Assembly (NCBI RefSeq): GCF_008692845.1
Contig: NZ_VXJW01000006.1
Location: 1-64,000, forward strand
Direction: 5' to 3'
Length of the DNA: 64,000 nt
DNA from: Salmonella enterica subsp. arizonae
GTDB taxonomy: Bacteria > Pseudomonadota > Gammaproteobacteria > Enterobacterales > Enterobacteriaceae
Each line of letters opens with the position of its first letter. Position 1 is the first letter of the stretch. Position numbers and translations under genes: made by a program. This document shows positions 19,251 to 28,223 of this stretch, in pieces. The notes beneath the pieces are model-generated. The model was not told the DNA's origin. It saw only the letters and a list, made by a program, of their open reading frames with translations, and ran no database searches.

Positions 19251-19330
19251 GTTGACATAACACAGTGTGTTTCGCGGCTACCACCCGCATCTCTCTGTAA
19301 AAACCTCGCTTTTTTCGGCGAGGTTTTTGT
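19251..19330 (+). ncRNA. istR: IstR-1 antitoxin small RNA
   Basis: The RNA starts at GTTGACATAACACAGTGTG, like E. coli IstR-1, and ends in a terminator hairpin, AACCTCGC, a T-rich loop, GGCGAGGTT, then TTTTGTTTT, at about 19301-19333. That gives roughly 80 nt. It blocks TisB synthesis by pairing upstream of the coding region and triggering RNase III cleavage. A longer LexA-controlled form (IstR-2) would start near 19160-19190. It runs divergently from tisB and towards ivbL. Confidence 0.87.
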
Positions 19331-19455
19331 TTTCAGGGCGGACAGAAAAATGTGATCGCTGACGCATTTTTGTGCAGATGAAAAATTTTCCGTTGTCATG
19401 CTGAAAGCGCTGTGCTTGTATAAAACCTGTTAATGACAAACAGACAAGGCCCCTA

Positions 19456-19554
19456 ATGAACCCTTCCATACTGAACGCGACCCTACTAAGAACTGCGCCA
19501 TCTCGCGCAGTGGTCGTCGTGCGTGTGGTGGTGGTGGTCGGCAATGCGCCGTAG
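19456..19554 (+). CDS. ivbL: IvbL, leader peptide of the ilvBN attenuator
   Basis: A 32-residue leader peptide with a run of Val (AVVVVRVVVVVGNAP end) plus several Leu codons, differing from E. coli IvbL at a few N-terminal residues. Ribosome stalling at Val/Leu codons when these amino acids are scarce prevents formation of the terminator that follows. It precedes ilvB by about 100 bases. Confidence 0.95.
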   Translation: MNPSILNATLLRTAPSRAVVVVRVVVVVGNAP

Positions 19555-19576
19555 GGTCCGGAACACACACGATTCC

Positions 19577-19611
19577 AAAACCCCGCCGGCGCAAACCGGG
19601 CGGGGTTTTTC
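19577..19611 (+). terminator. Attenuator terminator of ilvBN
   Basis: An AAACCCCGCC stem, a GGCGCAAACC loop region, a GGGCGGGGTTTTT stem and T-run, placed between ivbL and ilvB. It is the regulated terminator of valine/leucine attenuation. Confidence 0.9.
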
Positions 19612-19660
19612 GTTTAAGAGACCCTCCCGGAATGTCGGCTCAGAATAAAAGGAATGGAGC

Positions 19661-21349
19661 ATGGCAAGTTCGGGCACAACATCTATACCTCAGCGCGTTA
19701 CGGGCGCGGAATTTATTGTTCATTTTCTGGAGCGCCAGGGGATTCGTATCGTCACCGGCATTCCCGGTGGTTCGATCCTCCCCGTTTACGACGCATTAAG
19801 CCAAAGCACGCAAATCCGTCATATTCTGGCGCGCCACGAACAGGGCGCGGGGTTTATTGCGCAGGGTATGGCGCGAACGGAGGGTAAACCTGCCGTCTGT
19901 ATGGCCTGCAGCGGGCCGGGCGCAACCAATCTGGTCACGGCTATTGCCGATGCGCGCCTGGATTCCATTCCGTTAATCTGCATTACCGGGCAGGTTCCGG
20001 CGTCCATGATCGGCACTGACGCGTTTCAGGAAGTGGATACCTACGGTATCTCTATCCCCATCACCAAACACAACTATCTGGTCAGGAATGTTAATGAGTT
20101 GCCTCAGGTGATGAGCGATGCTTTTCGTCTGGCGCAGTCGGGGCGTCCCGGCCCGGTGTGGATAGACGTTCCTAAAGATGTCCAGACAGCGACAATAGAA
20201 CTGGAAGCGTTGCCGCCGCCGGCAGAAAAATCACCCTCACCGGATTTTAGCGCGGAGAGTATCCGTGAGGCCGCCGCGATGATTAACGCGGCGAAACGTC
20301 CGGTACTGTACTTGGGCGGCGGCGTGATCAATGCGCCGGCTCGCGTGCGCGAACTGGCGGAAAAAGCGCAACTGCCGACGACAATGACTTTAATGGCGCT
20401 GGGGATGCTGCCGAAGGCGCATCCGCTGTCGTTAGGAATGCTGGGGATGCATGGCGCTCGCAGCACCAATTTCATCCTGCAAGAGGCCGACTTGCTGATT
20501 GTCCTGGGTGCGCGTTTTGATGACCGGGCGATTGGCAAAACGGAACAGTTTTGTCCGAATGCCAAAATCATTCACGTGGATATCGATCGCGCAGAGTTAG
20601 GCAAAATTAAGCAGCCGCATGTGGCTATTCAGGCTGATGTCGATGATGTACTGGCGCAGTTAATTCCCCAGATCGAGACACAGCCGCGAGAAGCATGGCA
20701 TCAGTTGGTTGCGGATTTGCAGCAAGAATTCCCCTGCTGCATTCCCCAGGAAAATAACCCACTTAGCCACTATGGACTGATTAATGCGGTCGCCGCCTGT
20801 GTAGACGACAACGCGATTATTACCACTGACGTCGGACAGCATCAGATGTGGACCGCACAGGCTTACCCGCTTAACCGCCCGCGTCAGTGGCTGACCTCCG
20901 GCGGGCTGGGCACCATGGGGTTTGGTCTGCCCGCAGCGATTGGCGCGGCGCTGGCCAATCCGGACCACAAGGTGCTGTGTTTTTCCGGCGACGGCAGTCT
21001 GATGATGAACATTCAGGAGATGGCTACCGCCAGCGAAAATCAGTTGGATGTGAAAATCATCCTGATGAATAACGACGCGCTGGGACTGGTTCATCAGCAA
21101 CAGAGCCTGTTCTATAAGCAGGGCGTCTTTGCGGCGACCTATCCGGGAAGCATCAACTTTATGCAGATTGCCGCCGGGTTTGGTCTGGATACCTGTGATT
21201 TGAATAACGAAGCCGATCCGCAGACGGCGTTGCAGGCTATCATCCGTCGTCCGGGACCGGCGTTAATCCATGTGCGTATTGATGCGGAAGAAAAAGTGTA
21301 TCCGATGGTGCCGCCTGGCGCGGCAAATACAGAGATGGTGGGGGAATAA
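19661..21349 (+). CDS. ilvB: Acetolactate synthase I large subunit
   Basis: ThDP- and FAD-dependent enzyme condensing two pyruvates (or pyruvate with 2-oxobutyrate) in branched-chain amino acid synthesis. It has 562 residues, the E. coli length. The N-terminal ThDP glutamate lies in ILARHEQGAGFIAQGMAR (E61 region). The FAD-binding middle domain follows, and the C-terminal ThDP motif is GDGSLMMNIQEMATASENQLDVKIILMNN, visible as GDGS...NN. An AAAGGAATGGAGC ribosome site precedes the ATG at 19661. It forms an operon with ilvN 3 bases downstream and is controlled by the ivbL attenuator. Confidence 0.97.
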   Translation: MASSGTTSIPQRVTGAEFIVHFLERQGIRIVTGIPGGSILPVYDALSQSTQIRHILARHEQGAGFIAQGMARTEGKPAVCMACSGPGATNLVTAIADARLDSIPLICITGQVPASMIGTDAFQEVDTYGISIPITKHNYLVRNVNELPQVMSDAFRLAQSGRPGPVWIDVPKDVQTATIELEALPPPAEKSPSPDFSAESIREAAAMINAAKRPVLYLGGGVINAPARVRELAEKAQLPTTMTLMALGMLPKAHPLSLGMLGMHGARSTNFILQEADLLIVLGARFDDRAIGKTEQFCPNAKIIHVDIDRAELGKIKQPHVAIQADVDDVLAQLIPQIETQPREAWHQLVADLQQEFPCCIPQENNPLSHYGLINAVAACVDDNAIITTDVGQHQMWTAQAYPLNRPRQWLTSGGLGTMGFGLPAAIGAALANPDHKVLCFSGDGSLMMNIQEMATASENQLDVKIILMNNDALGLVHQQQSLFYKQGVFAATYPGSINFMQIAAGFGLDTCDLNNEADPQTALQAIIRRPGPALIHVRIDAEEKVYPMVPPGAANTEMVGE

Positions 21350-21352
21350 GCC

Positions 21353-21643
21353 ATGCAGAAACAATCACATGAGAACGTTATTCTGGAACTGACCGTTCGC
21401 AACCATCCTGGCGTGATGACCCACGTCTGCGGGCTGTTCGCCCGGCGAGCTTTCAACGTTGAGGGCATTCTCTGTCTGCCGATTCAGGGTAGCGATCAGA
21501 GCCGCATTTGGCTTCTGGTCAATGACGATCAGCGGCTTGAACAGATGATAAGCCAGATCGATAAACTGGAAGATGTGGCGAAGGTGGTGCGAAACCAGTC
21601 CGATCCCACCATGTTCAATAAAATTGCCGTCTTTTTTGAGTAA
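21353..21643 (+). CDS. ilvN: Acetolactate synthase I regulatory subunit
   Basis: A 96-residue ACT-domain subunit that activates IlvB and binds valine for feedback inhibition. [30 protein letters not shown] (about residues 10-39), with its NHPGVM loop, is the standard IlvN effector-binding segment. It is coupled to ilvB. Its stop is followed after one base by the convergent deoQ stop. Confidence 0.97.
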   Translation: MQKQSHENVILELTVRNHPGVMTHVCGLFARRAFNVEGILCLPIQGSDQSRIWLLVNDDQRLEQMISQIDKLEDVAKVVRNQSDPTMFNKIAVFFE

Positions 21644-21644
21644 A

Positions 21645-22430
21645 TTATTCACTTTCCGAATCAGGCGTGATGACTTTGACGGAACCATTTCGACAGTGAA
21701 CGGCATAATCTGTCGGTAACGGGCGATCGCTAATCAGGACATCAAAGGCAGAAAGCGGACCAATGCTGGCAGGCGCGACCTCATCAAACAGGGCGTGACG
21801 CGCCAGCAAAATTTTGCGCAGACCGCGCTCCATCGCTTTACGTTTGGCGGCAAGATCGTCCGGGTTAAACCAGCTCACGCCAAAATGCTCATGTACGCCA
21901 CTGGCGGAAATAAACACTTTGCGCGGATTGAGCGAGTCCAGCGCCGAAGGATTATTGGCATCATAAAAGGCATCGCTCTTGGCCCGATAGGTGCCGCCGC
22001 ACAGAATCGCCGTGGCATTAGGCTTCTCATTAAGCGCGATAAATACCCGATGCGAGTAGCAAATTCCGGTAAAGGTAATATCATCCGGTATCATGTTAAT
22101 GACTAATGGCATTTCCGGTCCGTTATCAAAAAAGACCAGATCGTTTTCACGCACCAGTCCAGCGGCCAGGATCGCAACGGGAAGATCGTCCCGATGATGC
22201 GGCTTGTCCGCCGGCAACGGCGTATTAGTTGAAGACGCAGGTTTATTTACCATGACGATATAGCCGCCGAGCAGCGTTAGCGGTAAAGGTTCATCGTCCT
22301 GGCTGAGATCGCGGCGAATGGTCATCACTGAAACTTCCAGCATCCGCGCGGCGTCTTTCAGATGGATTCGATCGGTCTTTTTCAGTAACTCCATCAAGCG
22401 TCGGATACGTTCTTTTTGCTTGGTCTCCAT
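21645..22430 (-). CDS. deoQ: DeoQ, DeoR-family repressor of the deoxyribose operon
   Basis: A 261-residue DeoR-family regulator. The N-terminal helix-turn-helix is RIRRLMELLKKTDRIHLKDAARMLEVSVMTIRRDLS (about 8-43), recognisable by VSVMTIRRDL. The sugar-phosphate sensing domain (about 75-250) contains FFDNGPEMPLV and ISASGVHEHFGVSWFNPDD. It is divergent from deoKPX across a 324-base regulatory region. Salmonella DeoQ is described as the regulator of deoxyribose catabolism genes deoK, deoP and deoX; gene order here fits that locus. Confidence 0.87.
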   Translation of the reverse strand: METKQKERIRRLMELLKKTDRIHLKDAARMLEVSVMTIRRDLSQDDEPLPLTLLGGYIVMVNKPASSTNTPLPADKPHHRDDLPVAILAAGLVRENDLVFFDNGPEMPLVINMIPDDITFTGICYSHRVFIALNEKPNATAILCGGTYRAKSDAFYDANNPSALDSLNPRKVFISASGVHEHFGVSWFNPDDLAAKRKAMERGLRKILLARHALFDEVAPASIGPLSAFDVLISDRPLPTDYAVHCRNGSVKVITPDSESE

Positions 22431-22754
22431 TCACCCTCTCCGCAAATCATATTGTCATGTTCCTTCAGTAACATTTATGTGTTTCTGAGAACATCACAGT
22501 GTAGCATTACTATACGTCTGGCCGTCAGGAAATAAAAGTGGGTTTATTCGCGTTTTTTAATAATAAATATTTAAATTTCAGTGAATTGTAACAAAAGGAA
22601 TGATTCGTTGTGCGTATGTTCTGCCTGGGGGTGTTCACTAAGTAACCGGAAAAATGATCCTCTAATCGCGATCAGAGTCACAAATGATACGGAAATAACA
22701 TGATAGTGTTATTTTAATATCATTGCCGTGTGACGATTTCTGAGAGGGAGTAAT
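22431..22754. promoter_or_regulatory. deoQ/deoK divergent regulatory region with a candidate CRP site
   Basis: This 324-base gene-free region serves both divergent promoters. CGCGATCAGAGTCACA at 22667-22682 has the CRP spacing (5-6-5) with one perfect TCACA half. Inverted GTTCC/GAAC-like words near 22460-22500 and the palindromic centre ATAACATGATAGTGTTAT (about 22695-22712) are candidate DeoQ operators. A GAGAGGGAG ribosome site precedes deoK. All of these sites are inferred from pattern only. Confidence 0.45.
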
Positions 22755-23675
22755 ATGGATATCGCGGTTATTGGCTCTAACATGGTGGACCTTATCACCT
22801 ACACCAACCAGATGCCCAAAGAAGGGGAAACTCTGGAAGCGCCAGCGTTTAAAATCGGCTGCGGCGGAAAAGGGGCGAACCAGGCTGTGGCGGCCGCTAA
22901 GCTCAATTCAAAAGTCTTGATGCTGACCAAAGTGGGTGACGATATTTTTGCCGACAACACCATTCGTAATCTCGAATCCTGGGGTATCAACACGACGTAT
23001 GTGGAAAAAGTACCGTGTACCAGCAGCGGCGTAGCGCCGATTTTCGTCAATGCCAATTCCAGCAACAGCATTCTGATCATCAAAGGCGCAAACAAGTTTC
23101 TCTCGCCGGAAGATATCGATCGCGCGGCGGAAGATTTAAAAAAATGCCAGCTTATTATTCTGCAACTGGAAGTTCAGCTTGAAACGGTTTACCACGCAAT
23201 AGAATTTGGCAAGAAACACGGGATTGAAGTGTTATTAAATCCTGCGCCCGCATTACGGGAATTAGATATGTCTTATGCCTGTAAATGCGACTTCTTTGTA
23301 CCCAACGAAACCGAACTGGAAATATTAACGGGTATGCCGGTTGATTCCAGCGATTGTATTCGCGCGGCGGCGCGTTCGCTGGTGGATAAAGGGCTGAATA
23401 ATATTATTGTTACGATGGGCGAAAAGGGCGCGCTATGGATGACGCGTGACAAGGAAGTACACGTTCCGGCGTTTAACGTTAATGCTGTCGATACCAGCGG
23501 CGCGGGCGATGCTTTTATCGGCTGTTTCGCGCATTACTATGTCCAGAGCGGAGATGTGGAAGCCGCCATGAAAAAAGCCGTCCTCTTTGCCGCTTTCAGC
23601 GTCACCGGGAAAGGCACCCAATCCTCTTATCCAAGCATTGAGCAATTTAATGAGTATCTTTCGTTGAACGAATAA
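22755..23675 (+). CDS. deoK: Deoxyribokinase (PfkB/ribokinase family)
   Basis: Phosphorylates 2-deoxy-D-ribose to deoxyribose 5-phosphate, which DeoC aldolase then cleaves. The 306-residue protein has both PfkB signatures: the N-terminal GCGGKGANQAVAAAKL (about 35-50) and the C-terminal DTSGAGDAFIGCF, with the catalytic Asp at about 251. The ATP site lies in VTMGEKGALW. It is first in deoKPX, with deoP 30 bases downstream. Ribokinase itself is similar, but the neighbouring fucose-type permease, DeoX and DeoQ point to the characterised Salmonella deoxyribokinase. Confidence 0.9.
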   Translation: MDIAVIGSNMVDLITYTNQMPKEGETLEAPAFKIGCGGKGANQAVAAAKLNSKVLMLTKVGDDIFADNTIRNLESWGINTTYVEKVPCTSSGVAPIFVNANSSNSILIIKGANKFLSPEDIDRAAEDLKKCQLIILQLEVQLETVYHAIEFGKKHGIEVLLNPAPALRELDMSYACKCDFFVPNETELEILTGMPVDSSDCIRAAARSLVDKGLNNIIVTMGEKGALWMTRDKEVHVPAFNVNAVDTSGAGDAFIGCFAHYYVQSGDVEAAMKKAVLFAAFSVTGKGTQSSYPSIEQFNEYLSLNE

Positions 23676-23705
23676 TAATCACCCTGCACTGTTAAAGGTA
23701 GCACT

Positions 23706-25022
23706 ATGAACGATAAAAACATCGTTCAGATGCCCGATGGGTATCTGAATAAGACCCCTCTGTTCCAGTTTATTTTGTTATCCTGTTTATTCCCGTTATG
23801 GGGATGTGCAGCCGCGTTAAACGATATTCTGATTACGCAATTTAAAAGTGTATTTTCGCTGAGCAACTTTGCTTCGGCATTAGTACAAAGCGCCTTTTAT
23901 GGCGGTTATTTTTTAATTGCTATTCCGGCCTCGCTGGTCATTAAAAAAACCAGTTATAAAGTGGCGATACTTATCGGCCTGACGCTGTACATTGTCGGCT
24001 GTACGCTCTTTTTCCCGGCGTCGCACATGGCGACCTACACCATGTTCCTCGCGGCGATTTTCGCCATTGCGATTGGCCTGAGTTTCCTGGAAACGGCGGC
24101 GAATACCTACAGTTCGATGATCGGGCCAAAAGCCTACGCAACGCTGCGGCTGAATATCAGCCAGACCTTTTATCCGATCGGCGCGGCGGCAGGAATTTTA
24201 TTGGGTAAATATCTGGTCTTTTCCGAAGGGGAAAGCCTGGAAAAACAGATGGCGGGCATGAATGCCGAGCAAGTCCACAACTTCAAGGTACTGATGCTGG
24301 AAAACACTCTGGAACCCTATAAATACATGATTATGGTTCTGGTGGTGGTGATGGTACTGTTCCTGCTGACGCGTTTCCCGACCTGTAAAGTCGCGCAAAC
24401 CGCGAGTCATAAACGCCCCTCGGCGCTGGATACGCTACGCTATCTCGCCAGCAACGCCCGTTTCCGTCGCGGTATTGTGGCGCAGTTCCTGTATGTGGGA
24501 ATGCAGGTGGCGGTCTGGTCGTTCACTATCCGTCTGGCGCTGGAGTTAGGCGATATCAATGAGCGCGATGCTTCTACCTTTATGGTCTACAGCTTCGCCT
24601 GCTTCTTTATCGGCAAGTTTATCGCCAACATTCTGATGACGCGCTTTAACCCGGAAAAAGTCCTGATGCTTTACTCTGTTATCGGCGCGCTATTCCTGGC
24701 CTACGTGGCGCTGGCGCCAAGCTTTAGCGCGGTATACGTGGCGGTGCTGGTCAGCGTCCTGTTTGGCCCCTGCTGGGCGACCATTTATGCCGGAACGCTC
24801 GATACCGTCGATAACGAACATACCGAAATGGCGGGAGCGGTCATCGTGATGGCGATTGTCGGCGCGGCGGTGGTTCCGGCGATTCAGGGCTACGTGGCGG
24901 ACATGTTCCACTCGCTACAGCTCTCATTCCTGGTTTCCATGCTGTGCTTTGTTTACGTTGGCGTTTACTTCTGGCGCGAAAGCAAAGTGCGCGGCAACCT
25001 GGCTGAAGTCGCCGCGTCCTGA
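23706..25022 (+). CDS. deoP: DeoP, deoxyribose permease (FucP-type MFS)
   Basis: A 438-residue, 12-helix MFS protein related to L-fucose:H+ symporter FucP. It shows FILLSCLFPLWGCAAALNDILITQFK in helix 1 (a FucP mark is F-x-x-WG...L) and ETAANTYSSMIGP after helix 4, like the FucP N-Y-x-x-x-x-GP segment. It lies between deoK and deoX with short gaps, giving one operon for uptake and phosphorylation of deoxyribose. Confidence 0.88.
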   Translation: MNDKNIVQMPDGYLNKTPLFQFILLSCLFPLWGCAAALNDILITQFKSVFSLSNFASALVQSAFYGGYFLIAIPASLVIKKTSYKVAILIGLTLYIVGCTLFFPASHMATYTMFLAAIFAIAIGLSFLETAANTYSSMIGPKAYATLRLNISQTFYPIGAAAGILLGKYLVFSEGESLEKQMAGMNAEQVHNFKVLMLENTLEPYKYMIMVLVVVMVLFLLTRFPTCKVAQTASHKRPSALDTLRYLASNARFRRGIVAQFLYVGMQVAVWSFTIRLALELGDINERDASTFMVYSFACFFIGKFIANILMTRFNPEKVLMLYSVIGALFLAYVALAPSFSAVYVAVLVSVLFGPCWATIYAGTLDTVDNEHTEMAGAVIVMAIVGAAVVPAIQGYVADMFHSLQLSFLVSMLCFVYVGVYFWRESKVRGNLAEVAAS

Positions 25023-25033
25023 GGAGAGAAACC

Positions 25034-26047
25034 ATGACAACACGTATTACTTTATGGCGGGAGCTCTTTAGCGAGCAGCCGCGTAACCTGCTGGAAGATG
25101 ACGATTTTACGGTTACGGCGTTTCGTTACGCCAGCGACGTGGAAGGATTGAAAATACAAAACAGCCGCGGTCATCTGGTGATTCTGCCCTGGATGGGGCA
25201 GATGATTTGGGACGCGCAGTTTGACGGTCATGACCTGACTATGCGCAACATGTTCCGCCAGCCGAAGCCGGCTGCGGAAGTGGTGGCGACGTATGGTTGC
25301 TTTGCTTTCCATTCCGGACTGTTGGCGAATGGCTGCCCGTCGCCAGAAGATACACATCCGCTGCACGGCGAGATGCCCTGCGCGGCCATGGACGACGCCT
25401 GGCTGGAGTTAGACGGCGACAGTTTACGCGTGACCGGCCGTTATGAATATGTGATGGGATTCGGTCATCATTATCAGGCGCAACCTGCGGTGGTGATGCG
25501 TAAAGCAAGCGCGCTGTTTGATATTCAGATGGCAGTGACTAACCTGGCTTCAGTCGCCATGCCGCTACAGTACATGTGCCACATGAACTATGCCTATGTG
25601 CCGAACGCCACGTTTCGCCAGAATATTCCGGATACCGCGTTGACGCTACGCGAGTCGGTTCCGGCGCATGTTAAGCCTACCGAGCGGTGGCTGGCGTTTA
25701 ATCAGCGACTTTTGCAGGGTGAAGCCTCGCTGGCAACGCTCAACGCGCCTGGCTTTTACGACCCGGAAATCGTGTTCTTTGCCGATGAACTGGACAAGTA
25801 CGCGGATACCCCAGAGTTCCACATGATCGCGCCTGATGGCACCACGTTCGTGACACGTTTCGCCAGCGCGGAGCTGAATTACGTGACCCGCTGGATTCTT
25901 TATAACGGCGATCAGCAGGTTGCCGCCTTTGCCCTGCCCGCGACCTGTCGGCCTGAAGGTTTTCTCGCGGCGCAGCGAAATGGAACCTTGCTTCAACTGG
26001 AACCGCAGCAAACCCGGACATTTACCGTCACGACAGGCATTGTCTGA
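25034..26047 (+). CDS. deoX: DeoX, DUF4432 aldose-epimerase-like protein
   Basis: A 337-residue protein with a galactose-mutarotase-like beta-sandwich (DUF4432). It shows [22 protein letters not shown] near the N terminus, a conserved [23 protein letters not shown] segment with HGE, and [11 protein letters not shown]. It is the last gene of deoKPX, 11 bases after deoP. An epimerase role on deoxyribose anomers is suggested by the fold, but its function is not established. A terminator follows. Confidence 0.85.
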   Translation: MTTRITLWRELFSEQPRNLLEDDDFTVTAFRYASDVEGLKIQNSRGHLVILPWMGQMIWDAQFDGHDLTMRNMFRQPKPAAEVVATYGCFAFHSGLLANGCPSPEDTHPLHGEMPCAAMDDAWLELDGDSLRVTGRYEYVMGFGHHYQAQPAVVMRKASALFDIQMAVTNLASVAMPLQYMCHMNYAYVPNATFRQNIPDTALTLRESVPAHVKPTERWLAFNQRLLQGEASLATLNAPGFYDPEIVFFADELDKYADTPEFHMIAPDGTTFVTRFASAELNYVTRWILYNGDQQVAAFALPATCRPEGFLAAQRNGTLLQLEPQQTRTFTVTTGIV

Positions 26048-26068
26048 CCGCTCAAGGCTTGAACAGCT

Positions 26069-26102
26069 GCGCGCTTATCGTTAAGGTAAGCGCGTTTTTT
26101 TT
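26069..26102 (+). terminator. Terminator after deoX
   Basis: A GCGCGCTTA stem, a short loop and TAAGCGCG followed by eight T, 20-50 bases after the deoX stop and just before uhpA. Confidence 0.85.
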
Positions 26103-26121
26103 ACCCATCAGGACAGAACTC

Positions 26122-26712
26122 ATGATCACCGTTGCCCTTATCGACGACCACCTTATCGTCCGCTCCGGCTTTGCACAGCTACTGGGGATGGAACCTGATT
26201 TGCAGGTGGTCGCCGAGTTTGGTTCCGGGCGCGAAGCGTTGGCAGGCTTACCGGGGCGCGGCGTACAGGTGTGTATCTGCGATATCTCGATGCCGGATAT
26301 TTCCGGACTGGAGTTGCTAAGCCAACTGCCAAAAGGGATGGCGACGATCATGCTCTCGGTTCACGATAGCCCGGCGCTGGTGGAACAGGCGTTGAACGCC
26401 GGCGCGCGCGGTTTTCTCTCTAAACGCTGTAGTCCGGATGAGCTGATCGCCGCGGTGCATACGGTGGCGACGGGCGGCTGCTATTTGACCCCCGATATTG
26501 CCGTGAAACTGGCGGCAGGTCGGCAAGATCCGCTGACCAAACGCGAGCGTCAGGTGGCGGAAAAACTCGCCCAGGGTATGGCGGTAAAAGAGATTGCCGC
26601 CGAGCTGGGGCTGTCGCCAAAAACGGTGCACGTCCATCGCGCGAATCTGCTGGAAAAATTAGGCGTCAGTAACGACGTTGAACTGGCGCATCGCATGTTT
26701 GACGGTTGGTAA
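26122..26712 (+). CDS. uhpA: UhpA response regulator
   Basis: NarL/FixJ-type regulator that activates uhpT. It has 196 residues, as in E. coli. The receiver domain has acidic residues in LIDDHLIVR (D9/D10), the phospho-acceptor Asp in [13 protein letters not shown] (about D54) and the Lys in [10 protein letters not shown] (about 101). The LuxR-type helix-turn-helix is [15 protein letters not shown]-like ([20 protein letters not shown], about 136-155). An in-frame ATG at 26059 is not used, because the family begins [10 protein letters not shown]. The stop overlaps the uhpB start (TAATG). Confidence 0.95.
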   Translation: MITVALIDDHLIVRSGFAQLLGMEPDLQVVAEFGSGREALAGLPGRGVQVCICDISMPDISGLELLSQLPKGMATIMLSVHDSPALVEQALNAGARGFLSKRCSPDELIAAVHTVATGGCYLTPDIAVKLAAGRQDPLTKRERQVAEKLAQGMAVKEIAAELGLSPKTVHVHRANLLEKLGVSNDVELAHRMFDGW

Positions 26713-28214
26713 TGAACACCCTTTTTTCCCGTTTAATCACTGTCGTTGCCTGCTTTTTTATCTTCTCCGCCGCGTGGTTCTGCCTGTGGAGCGCCAGCCT
26801 GCATCTGGTGGAACGTCCGGAACTGGCGGCGCTGTTGTTTCCGTTTGGCCTGCGTCTGGGGTTGATGCTGCAATGCCCGCGCGGCTACTGGCCCGTGCTG
26901 CTTGGCGCGGAGTGGCTGCTGGTGTACTGGTTGGCGCAGGAAGTCGCGCTCGCCCATCTGCCGCTTTTGATGCTCGGTAGTGTGTTGACGCTACTGCCCG
27001 TGGCGCTAACCTCACGTTACCGCCATCAGCGCGACTGGCGCACGTTATTGCTTCAGGGCGCGGCCCTCACCGCCGCGGCGCTACTGCAATCCCTGCCCTG
27101 GCTGGGGCAGGGGGAAGCGGCATGGAACGCGCTACTGCTGACCCTCACGGGTGGTCTGACGCTGGCCCCCATCTGCCTGGTTTTCTGGCACTATCTCACC
27201 AGCACTACCTGGCTACCGCTGGGACCATCGCTGGTATCGCAGCCGGTAAACTGGCGCGGGCGGCATCTGATCTGGTATCTGCTGCTGTTTATCGTCAGTC
27301 TGTGGCTGCAACTGGGTTTACCTGCTGAACTTTCGCGCTTCACGCCGTTCTGCCTGGCGTTGCCGATTATCGCGCTCGCCTGGCATTATGGCTGGCAGGG
27401 CGCGCTCATTGCTACGCTGATGAACGCTATCGCGCTGATCGCCAGCCAGACCTGGCACGATCATCCCGTCGATTTATTACTTTCGCTGTTGGCGCAAAGC
27501 CTGACCGGGCTACTGCTTGGCGCGGGCATTCAGCGCCTGCGCGAGCTGAACCAGTCGTTGCAAAAGGAGCTGGCGCGCAACCATCGGCTGGCGGAGCGTC
27601 TTCTGGAGACCGAAGAGAGCGTGCGGCGCGATGTTGCGCGTGAGCTGCACGATGACATCGGGCAGACCATCACCGCGATTCGTACCCAGGCGGGCATTGT
27701 ACAACGGCTGGCGGCGGATAACGGCGGCGTGAAGCAGAGCGGGCAACTTATCGAGCAGCTTTCGCTGGGCGTGTATGACGCCGTGCGTCGCCTGCTGGGG
27801 CGCTTGCGCCCGCGCCAGTTAGACGACTTAACGCTGGCGCAGGCCATCCGCTCGCTGTTGCGCGAAATGGAGCTGGAAAGCCACGGTATTGTCAGCCACC
27901 TCGACTGGCGAATTGACGAAACGGCGCTGAGCGAAAGTCAGCGCGTGACGCTGTTTCGCGTCTGTCAGGAAGGGCTGAATAACATCGTAAAACATGCCAA
28001 TGCCAGCGCGGTGACGTTACAGGGCTGGCAACAGGACGAGCGGCTGATGCTGGTGATTGAGGATGACGGCAGCGGCCTGCCGCCGGGCTCTCACCAGCAG
28101 GGCTTCGGCCTGACCGGAATGCGCGAACGCGTGTCGGCGCTCGGCGGGACGCTAACCATCTCTTGTACCCACGGTACGCGGATAAGCGTCTCGTTGCCCC
28201 AGCGTTACGTTTAA
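26712..28214 (+). CDS. uhpB: UhpB sensor histidine kinase
   Basis: Membrane histidine kinase of 500 residues (same as E. coli) that works with UhpC to sense external glucose 6-phosphate and phosphorylates UhpA. The N-terminal half has eight or so hydrophobic helices (MASE1-like). The HisKA_3 dimerisation box is [20 protein letters not shown], with phospho-His at about 313. The HATPase domain shows [13 protein letters not shown] and [16 protein letters not shown]. The start at 26712 overlaps the last base of the uhpA stop; a TTG two codons earlier is less likely. Confidence 0.95.
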   Translation: MNTLFSRLITVVACFFIFSAAWFCLWSASLHLVERPELAALLFPFGLRLGLMLQCPRGYWPVLLGAEWLLVYWLAQEVALAHLPLLMLGSVLTLLPVALTSRYRHQRDWRTLLLQGAALTAAALLQSLPWLGQGEAAWNALLLTLTGGLTLAPICLVFWHYLTSTTWLPLGPSLVSQPVNWRGRHLIWYLLLFIVSLWLQLGLPAELSRFTPFCLALPIIALAWHYGWQGALIATLMNAIALIASQTWHDHPVDLLLSLLAQSLTGLLLGAGIQRLRELNQSLQKELARNHRLAERLLETEESVRRDVARELHDDIGQTITAIRTQAGIVQRLAADNGGVKQSGQLIEQLSLGVYDAVRRLLGRLRPRQLDDLTLAQAIRSLLREMELESHGIVSHLDWRIDETALSESQRVTLFRVCQEGLNNIVKHANASAVTLQGWQQDERLMLVIEDDGSGLPPGSHQQGFGLTGMRERVSALGGTLTISCTHGTRISVSLPQRYV

Positions 28215-28223
28215 GGAAGGATA

